From positions 4,259,539 through 4,323,538 of the forward strand of contig NC_009633.1 in NCBI RefSeq assembly GCF_000016985.1: DNA of 64,000 bases, given 5' to 3'. Below, piece after piece: positions 1-8,628 of the stretch (the stretch's first letter is position 1; the number at the start of each line of letters is the position of its first letter). The notes under the pieces were generated by a model. That model was not told where the DNA came from. It ran no database searches and saw only the letters and a program-made list of their open reading frames with translations. This DNA comes from Alkaliphilus metalliredigens QYMF. Lineage in GTDB: Bacteria > Bacillota > Clostridia > Peptostreptococcales > Natronincolaceae. The position numbers and the translations under genes are program-made.

Positions 1-235
1 TCATTTCCTTAAGATTCGGTACATTTTTCACAGCAACCATTCCCGCATAAGAAGCAGTGGTTGCAACAACAGCCAATGTGGATCCTATACCTGGAATGAA
101 ATGAGGTAGAAAAATTCCTGAAACTAATGTTACAACAGCTGAGCCAAACACGGCACCCTTGTTTAATTCAATACTGATATAATATGCTGCCATTCCTCCA
201 AAAATTGCAGTAATAATAATCATCATATTTTCCAT
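1..235 (-). CDS. Small hydrophobic membrane protein, partial (C-terminus outside window)
   Basis: An open frame runs from an ATG at 235 to the window edge (78 codons, no stop). A ribosome site (AGGAGGG) lies on the last codons and stop of the upstream gene, so the two are translationally close. The visible part is almost entirely hydrophobic, with about two membrane spans, and ends near a TTASYAGM segment. That segment matches TYTASFVGM in the next protein (246-605), so the two look like paralogues or two subunits of one membrane complex. I do not recognise the family and assign no function. Confidence 0.75.
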   Translation of the reverse strand, partial: MENMMIIITAIFGGMAAYYISIELNKGAVFGSAVVTLVSGIFLPHFIPGIGSTLAVVATTASYAGMVAVKNVPNLKEM

Positions 236-245
236 ATTCACCCTC

Positions 246-605
246 CTATCCCAAAATATTCATAATGGTTCTGGTGATTAATCCAGATAGCGCAGCAGTT
301 GTTCCGCCTTTTCCACCGATCCCAGCATAAATCTCTGTGGTTAAAACAATGACAGCACCCACAACCAAACCACCAATTCCCGCAGCTAGTAATGAAGGAA
401 GTACAACTGTGGAGGACATTCCTACAAAGGATGCAGTATAAGTTGCTCCCGCCAAAGGTCCCGGGAGAAATATAGCTGCCAATACACCTACCAAGCCATT
501 TGCAACAATCGCTCCATATCCCATTTCATGATTTATATACCAAGTGACAACGACACTTACAAATGCGCACAATAAAACGATTAATTTACTTTTATCTAGC
601 TTCAT
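246..605 (-). CDS. Small integral membrane protein, paralogue of its downstream neighbour
   Basis: This is a 119-residue protein with about three to four hydrophobic segments and many Gly/Ala residues. It starts at ATG 605 behind a GGGGGAAGC-type ribosome site. It shares the pattern 'FLPG...GATYTASFVGM' with the partial protein at 1-235 ('FLPHFIPGIGS...TTASYAGM'). It sits 13 bp after the 54-residue gene at 619-783 and about 10 bp before the gene at 1-235, so all three should be one operon read from the promoter at 832-860. Small paired membrane proteins of this kind can be transporter subunits, but nothing in the sequence proves that. Confidence 0.8.
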   Translation of the reverse strand: MKLDKSKLIVLLCAFVSVVVTWYINHEMGYGAIVANGLVGVLAAIFLPGPLAGATYTASFVGMSSTVVLPSLLAAGIGGLVVGAVIVLTTEIYAGIGGKGGTTAALSGLITRTIMNILG

Positions 606-618
606 TTATGCTTCCCCC

Positions 619-783
619 TTACTTTAATAATTCCTTATAATGATCAGGTAACCCGATAAAAAACAGTACAGCAACAACAAGCAAGAGGATCGTATATACG
701 AATGATTCTCCTCTTATTGCTGAAAAAATCAGCAATCCTACTCCTGTGCCAATAAAAGTTGTTAATCCCAATACTTTTCGCAT
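619..783 (-). CDS. 54-residue membrane protein, first gene of operon
   Basis: The frame stays open further upstream, but the start is best placed at ATG 783. AAAGGAGGAAAAGCCC directly precedes it, and the upstream extension would run into the promoter. The protein (MRKVLGLTTFIG...) has two predicted membrane segments separated by a short charged loop (IRGES) and a charged C-terminus (DHYKELLK). It is the promoter-proximal gene of the three-gene membrane-protein operon. Function unknown. Confidence 0.75.
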   Translation of the reverse strand: MRKVLGLTTFIGTGVGLLIFSAIRGESFVYTILLLVVAVLFFIGLPDHYKELLK

Positions 784-831
784 GGGCTTTTCCTCCTTTT
801 GAATCTCATATAGAGACCTCTTCTTACTATT

Positions 832-860
832 ATTGTAATACTCTGACAATATTATGTCAA
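832..860 (-). promoter_or_regulatory. Sigma-A type promoter for the small membrane-protein operon
   Basis: On the minus strand TTGACA (855-860) and TACAAT (832-837) are separated by 17 bp, a near-consensus housekeeping promoter. An inverted repeat TGACA-N6-TGTCA (844-859) overlaps the -35 element and spacer and could be an operator. Confidence 0.75.
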
Positions 861-918
861 AGCTTTTATTCAAGTTTCTATATTTAGGCAACTTTTTTCT
901 ATTCAGAAAATCAACAGC

Positions 919-1695
919 TTAATATTGTCCTAGCATTCCCCTCTTCAGCACTTCTTTTTCTGCCACCTTATAACCATACATCCCAATACTCATATAGAGA
1001 ACAGATGTGAACAGTAAAAAACCGTAATCCTCTGAAGAAAAATTTTGAAGTCCCTTTCCCTCTTGTAGCATTTTCATAATTAATTCCCTAGTATAAGTAA
1101 AGGGTAATAATTTTAATATTGGTTTGTCCGTCGGTGATACCATCATTAATCCCACAATAATGAATTGGGTGGCACCCATTATGTTCTGAATTTTTTTAAA
1201 TACCAATCCTAATCCGGCTAATAGTAATCCGACTCCATATAGGCTAAACAGTCCTACAAACAAGACAACAAAAATCCCTAGTAGGTCCACATGTAATTGA
1301 ATTCCTGTCAATATCATTTGTACGTAAATCATGACAATAAAGAATACTGTAAAAAAAAGGGTCGAGACAATGTTCTTGCTGACCAACAACCATACAAAGG
1401 GAATTTCCGTCATGTACAACTGCTCTAATGTTCCTTTTCTAGCCTCATCCACAATAGCGTGGGCTGTATCAGAAAATGCCCCCATTGCCATGAACCACAG
1501 TGTATATCCTATCAAAAATCCCTCTAGGCTTTCAGTTAAAGCAACATTTGCTTGTCCAATATATTGCGCACCAGTAAAAAGTGCAATAAAAATAATAATA
1601 TAGATGATAAATCCAATTAGACTGTTTAACCAATATCTTTTAAGTTCAATCCATTCCTTATGAAAGATAGCCATAAAGCTATAAAGGTATTTCAT
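919..1695 (-). CDS. ABC-2 type transporter permease
   Basis: This 258-residue protein has six hydrophobic segments and the conserved ABC-2 centre 'DEARKGTLEQLYMT', a loop typical of exporter permeases. It overlaps the end of the upstream ATPase gene (stop at 1679) by 17 bp, so the two are translated together as a pair. The partner ATPase supplies energy; together they should export a drug, lipid, peptide or polymer, or act in self-protection. The substrate cannot be told from sequence. Confidence 0.88.
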   Translation of the reverse strand: MKYLYSFMAIFHKEWIELKRYWLNSLIGFIIYIIIFIALFTGAQYIGQANVALTESLEGFLIGYTLWFMAMGAFSDTAHAIVDEARKGTLEQLYMTEIPFVWLLVSKNIVSTLFFTVFFIVMIYVQMILTGIQLHVDLLGIFVVLFVGLFSLYGVGLLLAGLGLVFKKIQNIMGATQFIIVGLMMVSPTDKPILKLLPFTYTRELIMKMLQEGKGLQNFSSEDYGFLLFTSVLYMSIGMYGYKVAEKEVLKRGMLGQY

Positions 1696-2653
1696 CCTTT
1701 TGTTCCTCCTTGATTAAATCCAAAAATATCCCCTCAAGATTCTTATGTTGTTTTGTTAAGTCTATTAAATGTCCCCCGCTATCCTTAATTAGGCCTAATA
1801 GATCGTATAAATCATCAACCTCTTTGAGCTCTATTATGATTGTTTGCTCTATGCCATTTCTTTTTTCACTTATGATTCCAATCTGTTTATTCATACTGGC
1901 TATTTCTTGAATATTCACTGGTGAGTGCAGTTTAATTTGATAAATCTGGCGATTCATCAATGTCCCCAGGTTTTGTACTGAGTCCTGTGCAACCACCTTC
2001 CCTTTATTGATAATCAGTACCCGGTTGCAAATCGCTTCTACCACATGTAAATCGTGGGTACTTAATAGTATGGTTTTTTGGTCCTCCCGTGCAATTTCCT
2101 GGAGCATCCCTCGCATTTCTAGGGTCATATTCACATCTAACCCCAATGTAGGTTCATCTAGCATAATGATTGGTTTGTTTGTAATGAGGGAGATGGCAAT
2201 AGCTACCTTTTGTTTCATGCCCCGAGATAAATAGTTGACCACTTGATGACGTTGTTCCTGTAAATGGAAACGCTCAATCAAATCATTCATACGATCTTTA
2301 ATTGCAGACTTCGACACGCCATTAATCCCTGCAAAAAAAATCAGATTCTCTTGAACAGTCATTCTCCAATAGATATTGCGATTACCCTCTAATACTGCAC
2401 TGATGTATCTCAATCCCTCTCTTCTATTTTTTTTCATTGAATAACCATTTACTGAGATTTCCCCTTCTTCAAAAAACAATAACCCACAAATACACTTAAT
2501 CATTGTGGTCTTTCCAGCTCCATTGGGCCCTAAAATACCAAATATTTCACCAGGCTTTACAGTAAAGGAAATATCTTGTAATGCTTGAAAAGATCTTTTT
2601 CTTTTTTCATAGTAGAACTTATTAACATGATTTACTTGAAGAATATCCTTCAT
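1679..2653 (-). CDS. ABC transporter ATP-binding protein (ABC-2 exporter)
   Basis: The ATPase has Walker A GPNGAGKTT, an unusual signature LSRGMKQK (Arg in place of the second Gly of LSGGQ), Walker B IIMLDEPTLGLD and a switch His (LLSTHD). The frame opens further upstream (to 2689), but ATG 2653 has the better ribosome site (AAGGTGAGAAG), giving 324 residues. The C-terminal ~90 residues form the extra domain common in Nat/drug-exporter ATPases. It overlaps the permease gene at 919-1695. Confidence 0.9.
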   Translation of the reverse strand: MKDILQVNHVNKFYYEKRKRSFQALQDISFTVKPGEIFGILGPNGAGKTTMIKCICGLLFFEEGEISVNGYSMKKNRREGLRYISAVLEGNRNIYWRMTVQENLIFFAGINGVSKSAIKDRMNDLIERFHLQEQRHQVVNYLSRGMKQKVAIAISLITNKPIIMLDEPTLGLDVNMTLEMRGMLQEIAREDQKTILLSTHDLHVVEAICNRVLIINKGKVVAQDSVQNLGTLMNRQIYQIKLHSPVNIQEIASMNKQIGIISEKRNGIEQTIIIELKEVDDLYDLLGLIKDSGGHLIDLTKQHKNLEGIFLDLIKEEQKDEIPL

Positions 2654-2703
2654 CTTCTCACCTTCCGCTTTCCATGTTCTTCTTACCATGCATTCATCCT
2701 AAT

Positions 2704-3105
2704 CTAGTTAGCATAAATCAGTACAATGATATCCGTATCCGCTTTGTCCTCTTCATCTATTGGAGGTACTAGAATAATCGCTATATGTTCTTCTTTTTTC
2801 ATATTTATAGAAATCGGCTTGTTATCTAAGGTATTTTCCCATCCATTTTCCACAAGAATTTCTTCATAACGTGACAAAAACCCTTCAGGAGTTGTATTGG
2901 GTATAGAGTAGGTGCCGATATCTAAATCCTCGCCCTCCCCCTCTTTAAATTCAATTAACTTCATACTTTCTTCGTAGTCTGGTAGATATGGAAATTCTTT
3001 TGTATACCGATTATCATCTTCACTCTCACCATTATTAGATGATGCACAAGAAGCCATAGTAGCCAGCATCAATAGAGATAAAATAAATACAAACATTCTT
3101 TTCAT
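2704..3105 (-). CDS. Predicted lipoprotein, unknown function
   Basis: The protein starts at ATG 3105, nine bases after AAGGAGTG; a GTG nine bases earlier lies inside the ribosome site and is unlikely. It has a short charged N-terminus, a hydrophobic stretch and a lipobox ending MASC, then an acidic linker, so it should be a lipid-anchored surface protein of about 133 residues. The rest is a small soluble domain with no motif I recognise. It lies just upstream of the ABC-2 ATPase gene (gap about 50 bp) and may be co-transcribed with it. Confidence 0.75.
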   Translation of the reverse strand: MKRMFVFILSLLMLATMASCASSNNGESEDDNRYTKEFPYLPDYEESMKLIEFKEGEGEDLDIGTYSIPNTTPEGFLSRYEEILVENGWENTLDNKPISINMKKEEHIAIILVPPIDEEDKADTDIIVLIYAN

Positions 3106-3319
3106 GATAAACACTCCTTATTTTAGCCTTTCTTCTAGTATTCATCATAATAAAGATCTTGATACATATCCTGTGTGAAGGCTGTAATACCATGGCTCTA
3201 TATAGGAGAACTACGATTACAACTGTTTTAAAACAGCATTTATCGTAATAAAAGAGCCCTACATACAAATGTATGATAGAGCCCTTCAAATATTGTCATT
3301 TTTAATTATTTATGTGGTT

Positions 3320-3769
3320 TTAGCTTTCTGTATAGCTTTTAATAATATCCCTACGGCTGACGATTCCTACTAGTATCTCATTTTCAACAACAGGAATACG
3401 ATTCACATTTTTGCTTGTCATTAAAGTAGCTACATCTTCAACAGAGTCATTAATATCTGCTTTGACCACCTTTTTAGTCATGACATCCTCTACTTTATAT
3501 CCCACCATTTTTTTAATTTGATCCCCTAGATTTTGTGGATTTTCAAGAAATATGTAACTATCTAATAGGGTAAAGTAACTTGGGATTTTCAATTTTTTAC
3601 TACGATAGATCAAATCACCCTCAGTAATAATTCCAACGACGTGATTTTCTTCATCCACTACAGGTAATCCACTAATTCCATTATCTAGCAATAGCTTAAC
3701 CACTTTCTCTACAGTATCTTCCTTGGTCACTGAAATAACGTCCCTTGTCATAATATCTCTGGCTTTCAT
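3320..3769 (-). CDS. Two-CBS-domain protein
   Basis: Two CBS domains fill the protein. The first is roughly residues 1-60 (MKARDIMTRDVISV, then GLPVVDEENHVVGIITEGDL) and the second 90-145 (VEDVMTKKVVKAD, then RIPVVENEILVGIVSRRDII). Such domains bind adenine nucleotides and act as energy sensors, alone or with partners. ATG 3769 is preferred to ATG 3778 because the only ribosome site (AGGGGG) sits directly against the latter. It stands alone between the lipoprotein gene and sbcC. Confidence 0.9.
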   Translation of the reverse strand: MKARDIMTRDVISVTKEDTVEKVVKLLLDNGISGLPVVDEENHVVGIITEGDLIYRSKKLKIPSYFTLLDSYIFLENPQNLGDQIKKMVGYKVEDVMTKKVVKADINDSVEDVATLMTSKNVNRIPVVENEILVGIVSRRDIIKSYTES

Positions 3770-3820
3770 TGTATCCATACCCCCTACTTAAAATATATTT
3801 TAATGAGTGAACAAACAAAA

Positions 3821-3850
3821 TTTAATTGTTATGAATTTAATTGTTATGAA
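3821..3850. repeat. Two tandem 15-bp repeats
   Basis: TTTAATTGTTATGAA occurs twice head to tail, in the gap between sbcC and the CBS gene. No spacer separates the copies. The role, if any, is unknown. Confidence 0.85.
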
Positions 3851-3893
3851 TACTATTAAAATACCCAATTAAATGGCTTTTAATAAATTCTTT

Positions 3894-6800
3894 TTATATA
3901 ATCTTTATGGTTGTGCCTTCCCCACCATATATTGGGGGTGACACCATGAGCTTAATTGGCACTCTGTTTTTCAGCTCTTCCACATGACTGATAATCCCCA
4001 CACTTAATTTTTCTGAGTGCAATCTCTCTAGGGCATTCATGACAATTTCAAGGAGTTCGCTGTCTAATGTACCAAATCCTTCATCTAGGAAGAAGAATTC
4101 CAATGGTACACTTCCCTTCAATTGAATATGAGAGGATAATGCTAGGGCAAGGGCTAAGGAGGTTAAAAATGTTTCTCCACCAGATAATGTGTTTGTGGCT
4201 CTTCTGATCCCTCCATTAAAGTCATCTCTCATGACAAAATTACCACTACTGTCTAGTTCCAGGGCATACCTCCCCCTTGTAATTTCCTTTAGCCATTTTG
4301 AGGCTTCTCTGGCAATGTACTTTAACTGGTTAATTGCAACATACTCTACAAATTTGTTTCCCTCTAACATTTTGCTTAATTCCAAGAGAATATCTAGTTT
4401 GTGGGTGATTTTCTTCTCCTTTTTTTTAAGCTCCTTTATATTCTCTAGCTTTACTTTAACATCCTTGACAATCTGTTGTGATTCTCCAATTTCCTTAGAC
4501 ATTTTCTCTTGAACTTGCTTTTTCTCAGTCAACAATGCCTGAATTTGTTCCCACATTTCCTGTGTTAAACAATTCCCCTCTAATGCCTTATTAATTCTAC
4601 CTATATTATGATTGATATTTTTTACATCATCATCATAGGTAATAATCTGTTTTTCTAATCTCTCGAGCTCTTCTTCTATGATCACATATTTTTCTATCTC
4701 TTCTAGAGAATTGAACCCTTGATCTTGAGTCATTTTTTCTAGCTCTTGTTTTTTTAGACTGTACTCACTCTCTAAATTAACTCTGTTGTTTTCTGCTATG
4801 GCCTTTTCTTCTACCATCTTCTGTTGCAAGGCACTACCCTTTTCAACCCTTACCTTAAGGTTCTTTTCTGTTTCTTCTACTTCTTTCATTCTGTTTTCTA
4901 GGGTTACTCTATAGGTTTTAGGATTATTATCTTCAACAAGCTTCTTTATTTTTTCAATGGACATGTTCAGGTGCTGTTTGTTTCCATCTAACTGTTGTTT
5001 ATTTTTTGCTATTTCTAAATTTAAGGAATGTAGCCCTTCTTCTAATGCTTCTCTTTGATGATTTTCTATTTCTACAATTTCCCTCAAATCCTTTAATTCT
5101 TTTTCTTTTTTCCACCGTTCTTTATCCAGACCCTTCATTTGATTATATTCGACAACAATATTTTCAATTTTAAGACCTTCCTTTAATTTTTCAATTGATG
5201 AAGAGATCTCATTACTATTTTTGCGTAGCTTCTGAATTTTATTAATTAGTGTCTCATGGCTTTCACTGTCTTTTTGTATTTCTATATTTAACTTTGTCAG
5301 TAGGGTATTGTTGCTATTTATTCCTTCCTTGTGCTTTTCTATTTCTGCTTCTGTCTTGGTTTTGTTATTAGTATATGCTTCTCTTTCCTTTATTACTTTT
5401 ATTAATTCTATTTCTAACCCATCAACTTCTTTTCTAAAATCTTCTAAGGATTGATTTCCTACTAATTTTTCAATCTCCTCTAAGGAGGTTTTTTTCATAT
5501 CCCCCTCTTTATCTACTTGTGCAAGGGAAATATCTATCTTTGTTTTTTCTTCCTTTAATTCAAGTAGCTTGGTCTCACTTTTACCCAGCTCATTGTTCTT
5601 CTCTATCAGAAGTGCTTCCGCTTTCCCTTCTGCGGGATGAGGATGTTCCTTTGAACCACATACAGGGCATGAATCTCCTTGGTGTAGGTGTTGAGCCAGA
5701 TTAGCAGCTACGGATTCCATCTCAATTTTTTTCACTTCCACTTTTAATGTTTCAAACCCACTTTCTGCTTCCCTGATTTTTGTAATATATGCCTCTTTAT
5801 TATTTTCTAATTGTGTTTTATCTCTTAATAGGGCTTCTAGTACTTTAACTAAAGTGGATCTTTGAGTCGTGTGATCCCTTAGGGTTATTAACTGCTGTTT
5901 CCTTTTTTCTAGTTCCATCTTATTTGTAAAAACAATGTTTTCTTCCTTTAATGGACTCTGCTCTAAATGTTTTTGGGCTTCAACAAATGTACTTAACCCT
6001 GCTTCTAGCCCTTCTTTTATCTGTGTTTTTTCCTTTAGCTTTATTTTGTTCTCTTCTATCACTTTAGATAAAGCCACAAGCATTGTTTCATTTTCTTTTT
6101 TTTCTAGTAATACTCTTTCCATATCCTTTTCTAGACTATAGCCCTGTTCTAGGCCTTCACGAATGTGGGACTCAATATAAATTGCCTCTAAATACTTTTC
6201 TATTTCTGTTATTTTTTCTTTACCCTCAATTCTTTTCACTTTTAATTTTTCTAATCCCTTAGCTTTTTCTTGGCTCTCCTTGTAATGATAGGCATACAAT
6301 TCTTCAAGAGCCTTTATTTCTTTTATAAGCAGTTGGTTTTGCTCCTCCATCTCTTCAGCCTGCTTACAGCTTTCTACTTTAGCAATTAAACTAGGGAATT
6401 GTTCTTCTTTATAGACTAGGGATTTTTGGTGGTTTTCTTGGACTTCCTTTAGTTTTTCATTTACCCGTGGCAAATCTGTTTCTAGTTTTTCTAAATTAAT
6501 CTTATTTTCATTGATTTTTTCTTCTATGGTTTTTAAATTTGTCAGGTACGGTTTAAGGAGGTTAGACTTCCTCCCCATTTCAAATTGATTTCGATTTTCT
6601 TCTATTTCCGACTTTTTTTCTTCTAACGTTTTTTTAATCGCTTCATAACCCCGTCGTTCCTCTTGTAGCTCCCAGGTTTTTTTACCCTGTTGGTACTCCT
6701 TATCTAGCTTTAGAATTTCAACCTTCAGTAGCTGTTCTTCCCCTAGTAATAAATTTAGATGTTCTGCTACTTCTTTATAATAATCCCCTGTAATCCCTTC

Positions 6801-7418
6801 ATAACCCTTCAGTTGGCCTTCTAAATCGATTCGCTTTACATCATATTTTTTTCGTTGGGTAGAAATCTTATCCATTATGGTTTTGCCATATTGCTCTAGT
6901 CCAAAAATACGCTCTAGCATATTTCGTCTTTCTCTCCCTGTGAGCTTTAAAAACTCACTAAATTTCCCCTGGGGTAGCACAACAGAACGTGTAAAGTCAT
7001 CGGCGCTCAGTCCTATCACTCTCATGACTTCCTGATTTACATTAGTGACCCCTTCTGCCAATATTTTGATTCCATCGACCTCTAGCTCCATCATCCTGGC
7101 TACTGTGGTTTCTATTCCTCCATTTTTTTTGCGCTTAATCCCACGTTCCAAACGATAGGTCCTGCGTCTCTTTCCATCTAGGATTTCAAATTCAAAGCTA
7201 ACTTCTCCTCGATCCACTTCCGTATTAATAAATTCCTTAGAATCCCTTGAAATGTTTCCATATAGGACTAAGGTGATGGCATCTAGTATCGAAGATTTTC
7301 CACTACCCGTAGGTCCGAAGATTCCAAAGAGTCCTTTTTCTACTAGTCGATTAAATTCAATCACCTGCTCACCATTAAAGCTATTGATTCCCTTTATCTT
7401 TAATAGACTAGGTCTCAT
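3894..7418 (-). CDS. sbcC: Exonuclease subunit SbcC (Rad50-like SMC ATPase)
   Basis: SbcC with SbcD makes the nuclease that opens DNA hairpins and blocked ends. The protein (1174 residues from ATG 7418) has Walker A FGPTGSGKSS near residue 35, a first long coiled coil, a zinc hook CPVCGSKEHPHP (CPVC at 5658-5669), a second coiled coil, signature LSGGETFLTSLALALALS and Walker B FFFLDEGFGTLD near the C-terminus. An upstream ATG at 7448 is open, but ATG 7418 follows GGAGAAGGTGACGAAG and gives an 11-base overlap with sbcD. It is the last gene of the addA-sbcD-sbcC run. Confidence 0.96.
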   Translation of the reverse strand: MRPSLLKIKGINSFNGEQVIEFNRLVEKGLFGIFGPTGSGKSSILDAITLVLYGNISRDSKEFINTEVDRGEVSFEFEILDGKRRRTYRLERGIKRKKNGGIETTVARMMELEVDGIKILAEGVTNVNQEVMRVIGLSADDFTRSVVLPQGKFSEFLKLTGRERRNMLERIFGLEQYGKTIMDKISTQRKKYDVKRIDLEGQLKGYEGITGDYYKEVAEHLNLLLGEEQLLKVEILKLDKEYQQGKKTWELQEERRGYEAIKKTLEEKKSEIEENRNQFEMGRKSNLLKPYLTNLKTIEEKINENKINLEKLETDLPRVNEKLKEVQENHQKSLVYKEEQFPSLIAKVESCKQAEEMEEQNQLLIKEIKALEELYAYHYKESQEKAKGLEKLKVKRIEGKEKITEIEKYLEAIYIESHIREGLEQGYSLEKDMERVLLEKKENETMLVALSKVIEENKIKLKEKTQIKEGLEAGLSTFVEAQKHLEQSPLKEENIVFTNKMELEKRKQQLITLRDHTTQRSTLVKVLEALLRDKTQLENNKEAYITKIREAESGFETLKVEVKKIEMESVAANLAQHLHQGDSCPVCGSKEHPHPAEGKAEALLIEKNNELGKSETKLLELKEEKTKIDISLAQVDKEGDMKKTSLEEIEKLVGNQSLEDFRKEVDGLEIELIKVIKEREAYTNNKTKTEAEIEKHKEGINSNNTLLTKLNIEIQKDSESHETLINKIQKLRKNSNEISSSIEKLKEGLKIENIVVEYNQMKGLDKERWKKEKELKDLREIVEIENHQREALEEGLHSLNLEIAKNKQQLDGNKQHLNMSIEKIKKLVEDNNPKTYRVTLENRMKEVEETEKNLKVRVEKGSALQQKMVEEKAIAENNRVNLESEYSLKKQELEKMTQDQGFNSLEEIEKYVIIEEELERLEKQIITYDDDVKNINHNIGRINKALEGNCLTQEMWEQIQALLTEKKQVQEKMSKEIGESQQIVKDVKVKLENIKELKKKEKKITHKLDILLELSKMLEGNKFVEYVAINQLKYIAREASKWLKEITRGRYALELDSSGNFVMRDDFNGGIRRATNTLSGGETFLTSLALALALSSHIQLKGSVPLEFFFLDEGFGTLDSELLEIVMNALERLHSEKLSVGIISHVEELKNRVPIKLMVSPPIYGGEGTTIKII

Positions 7419-8628
7419 CTTCGTCACCTTCTCCCTGGGCAATTTCACTAAATAAATCCATTAACTCTTCAGTTGGATGAACACCATTTTTATATATGTA
7501 ATAGTCCTTAAACAAGTCTTCAATCCTCATGGTTGTCATATCCTCAAGTTCCTCTTCTTCCCTATCCATCTCCTGAAATACAGGTTTAATCTCCACAATA
7601 TGAGGACGTAATTTCTTCATTTCCTTAATTTCAGATTGGGTCATCACTCTATCCGTCTGAATTTCTAAGTAAACCCAAATATCTCGTTCTCCATCCTCTT
7701 CACATCGTATCAGAGCTTCTTTGATTCCCTTACATTTCCAAACCTCTATTGGTTTATAATTTTTCAAATAAACTTCTTCTACCTTGGTATCAAGGCCCAG
7801 GTTAACTTCTACTACGTAAACACTTTTGCTATAATGTACCTCTTTTTTACTATATTCGATGGGAGACCCAGAGTAATATGCTTTTATCTTACCGCTACCC
7901 ACAACCTTTTGTGGTTTATGAAGATGTCCAAGGGCCACATAATGAGCCCTTTGGGGCAAATGATTGGCATCCACCGTTAATGAGCCCCCCAGCTGGATGG
8001 GTCTCTCAGATCCAACCTCCTCTCCCCCCATGACAAAGAGGTGCGATATGGCTAAATTAATGGTATCCTCCCTATGTTTTTCAGACAAGTTGCTAAAAAT
8101 TTCTCCAATTCGGGCTGAATAAGATTTCCGTCTAGCATCCTCCGCTAATTCCTCGGAAAGCAGCTCATTAAGCCTTTGTTCACTGGGGTAAGGAAGTGTC
8201 AAAATCACGACCCGTTCTCCCTTAAGATCTATTTCTAAAAACCCTTCTCCAGAATCTACAATTTCAAATGTCCCATACTTTCCTATTTCAACAATACTTT
8301 TGGGCTTTCCAAGTAATACAACCCCATGCTCGTAGGCTAGCGGACTTGCAGCCACAAGCCTATCAGGATTATCATGGTTCCCAGCAACAATAATAATGGG
8401 CCGTTGTCCATTTGCAGAAAGCTTTTTAACACTGTCATAAAAAAGTCTTTCTGCCTGGGCTGGTGGATTACTGGTATCGTATATATCTCCAGCAACTAAA
8501 ATCAAATCGATTTCTTTTTCATTTACAATGGTAACGAGCTCCTCTAAAAATCGTTCCTGTTCTGCCAGACGACTATTCCCCTCTAGAGTCTTACCCAAAT
8601 GCCAGTCAGATGTGTGTAATATCTTCAT
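7408..8628 (-). CDS. sbcD: Exonuclease subunit SbcD (Mre11-like phosphoesterase)
   Basis: This 406-residue metallophosphoesterase carries the Mre11 motifs in order: HTSDWHLGKTLEG, VAGDIYD, VAGNHDNPDR, AISHLF and ALGHLHKPQ, which bind two metal ions. A C-terminal ~130-residue cap follows. Its ATG overlaps the addA stop by four bases (ATGA), which signals translational coupling. It should work with SbcC in double-strand break and hairpin processing. Confidence 0.97.
   Translation of the reverse strand: MKILHTSDWHLGKTLEGNSRLAEQERFLEELVTIVNEKEIDLILVAGDIYDTSNPPAQAERLFYDSVKKLSANGQRPIIIVAGNHDNPDRLVAASPLAYEHGVVLLGKPKSIVEIGKYGTFEIVDSGEGFLEIDLKGERVVILTLPYPSEQRLNELLSEELAEDARRKSYSARIGEIFSNLSEKHREDTINLAISHLFVMGGEEVGSERPIQLGGSLTVDANHLPQRAHYVALGHLHKPQKVVGSGKIKAYYSGSPIEYSKKEVHYSKSVYVVEVNLGLDTKVEEVYLKNYKPIEVWKCKGIKEALIRCEEDGERDIWVYLEIQTDRVMTQSEIKEMKKLRPHIVEIKPVFQEMDREEEELEDMTTMRIEDLFKDYYIYKNGVHPTEELMDLFSEIAQGEGDEDET

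Noticed and set aside
3255-3290. Terminator after the lipoprotein or CBS gene region
   Set aside because: AGAGCCC occurs as a direct, not inverted, repeat; only a 6-bp CATACA/TGTATG stem exists and there is no T run.
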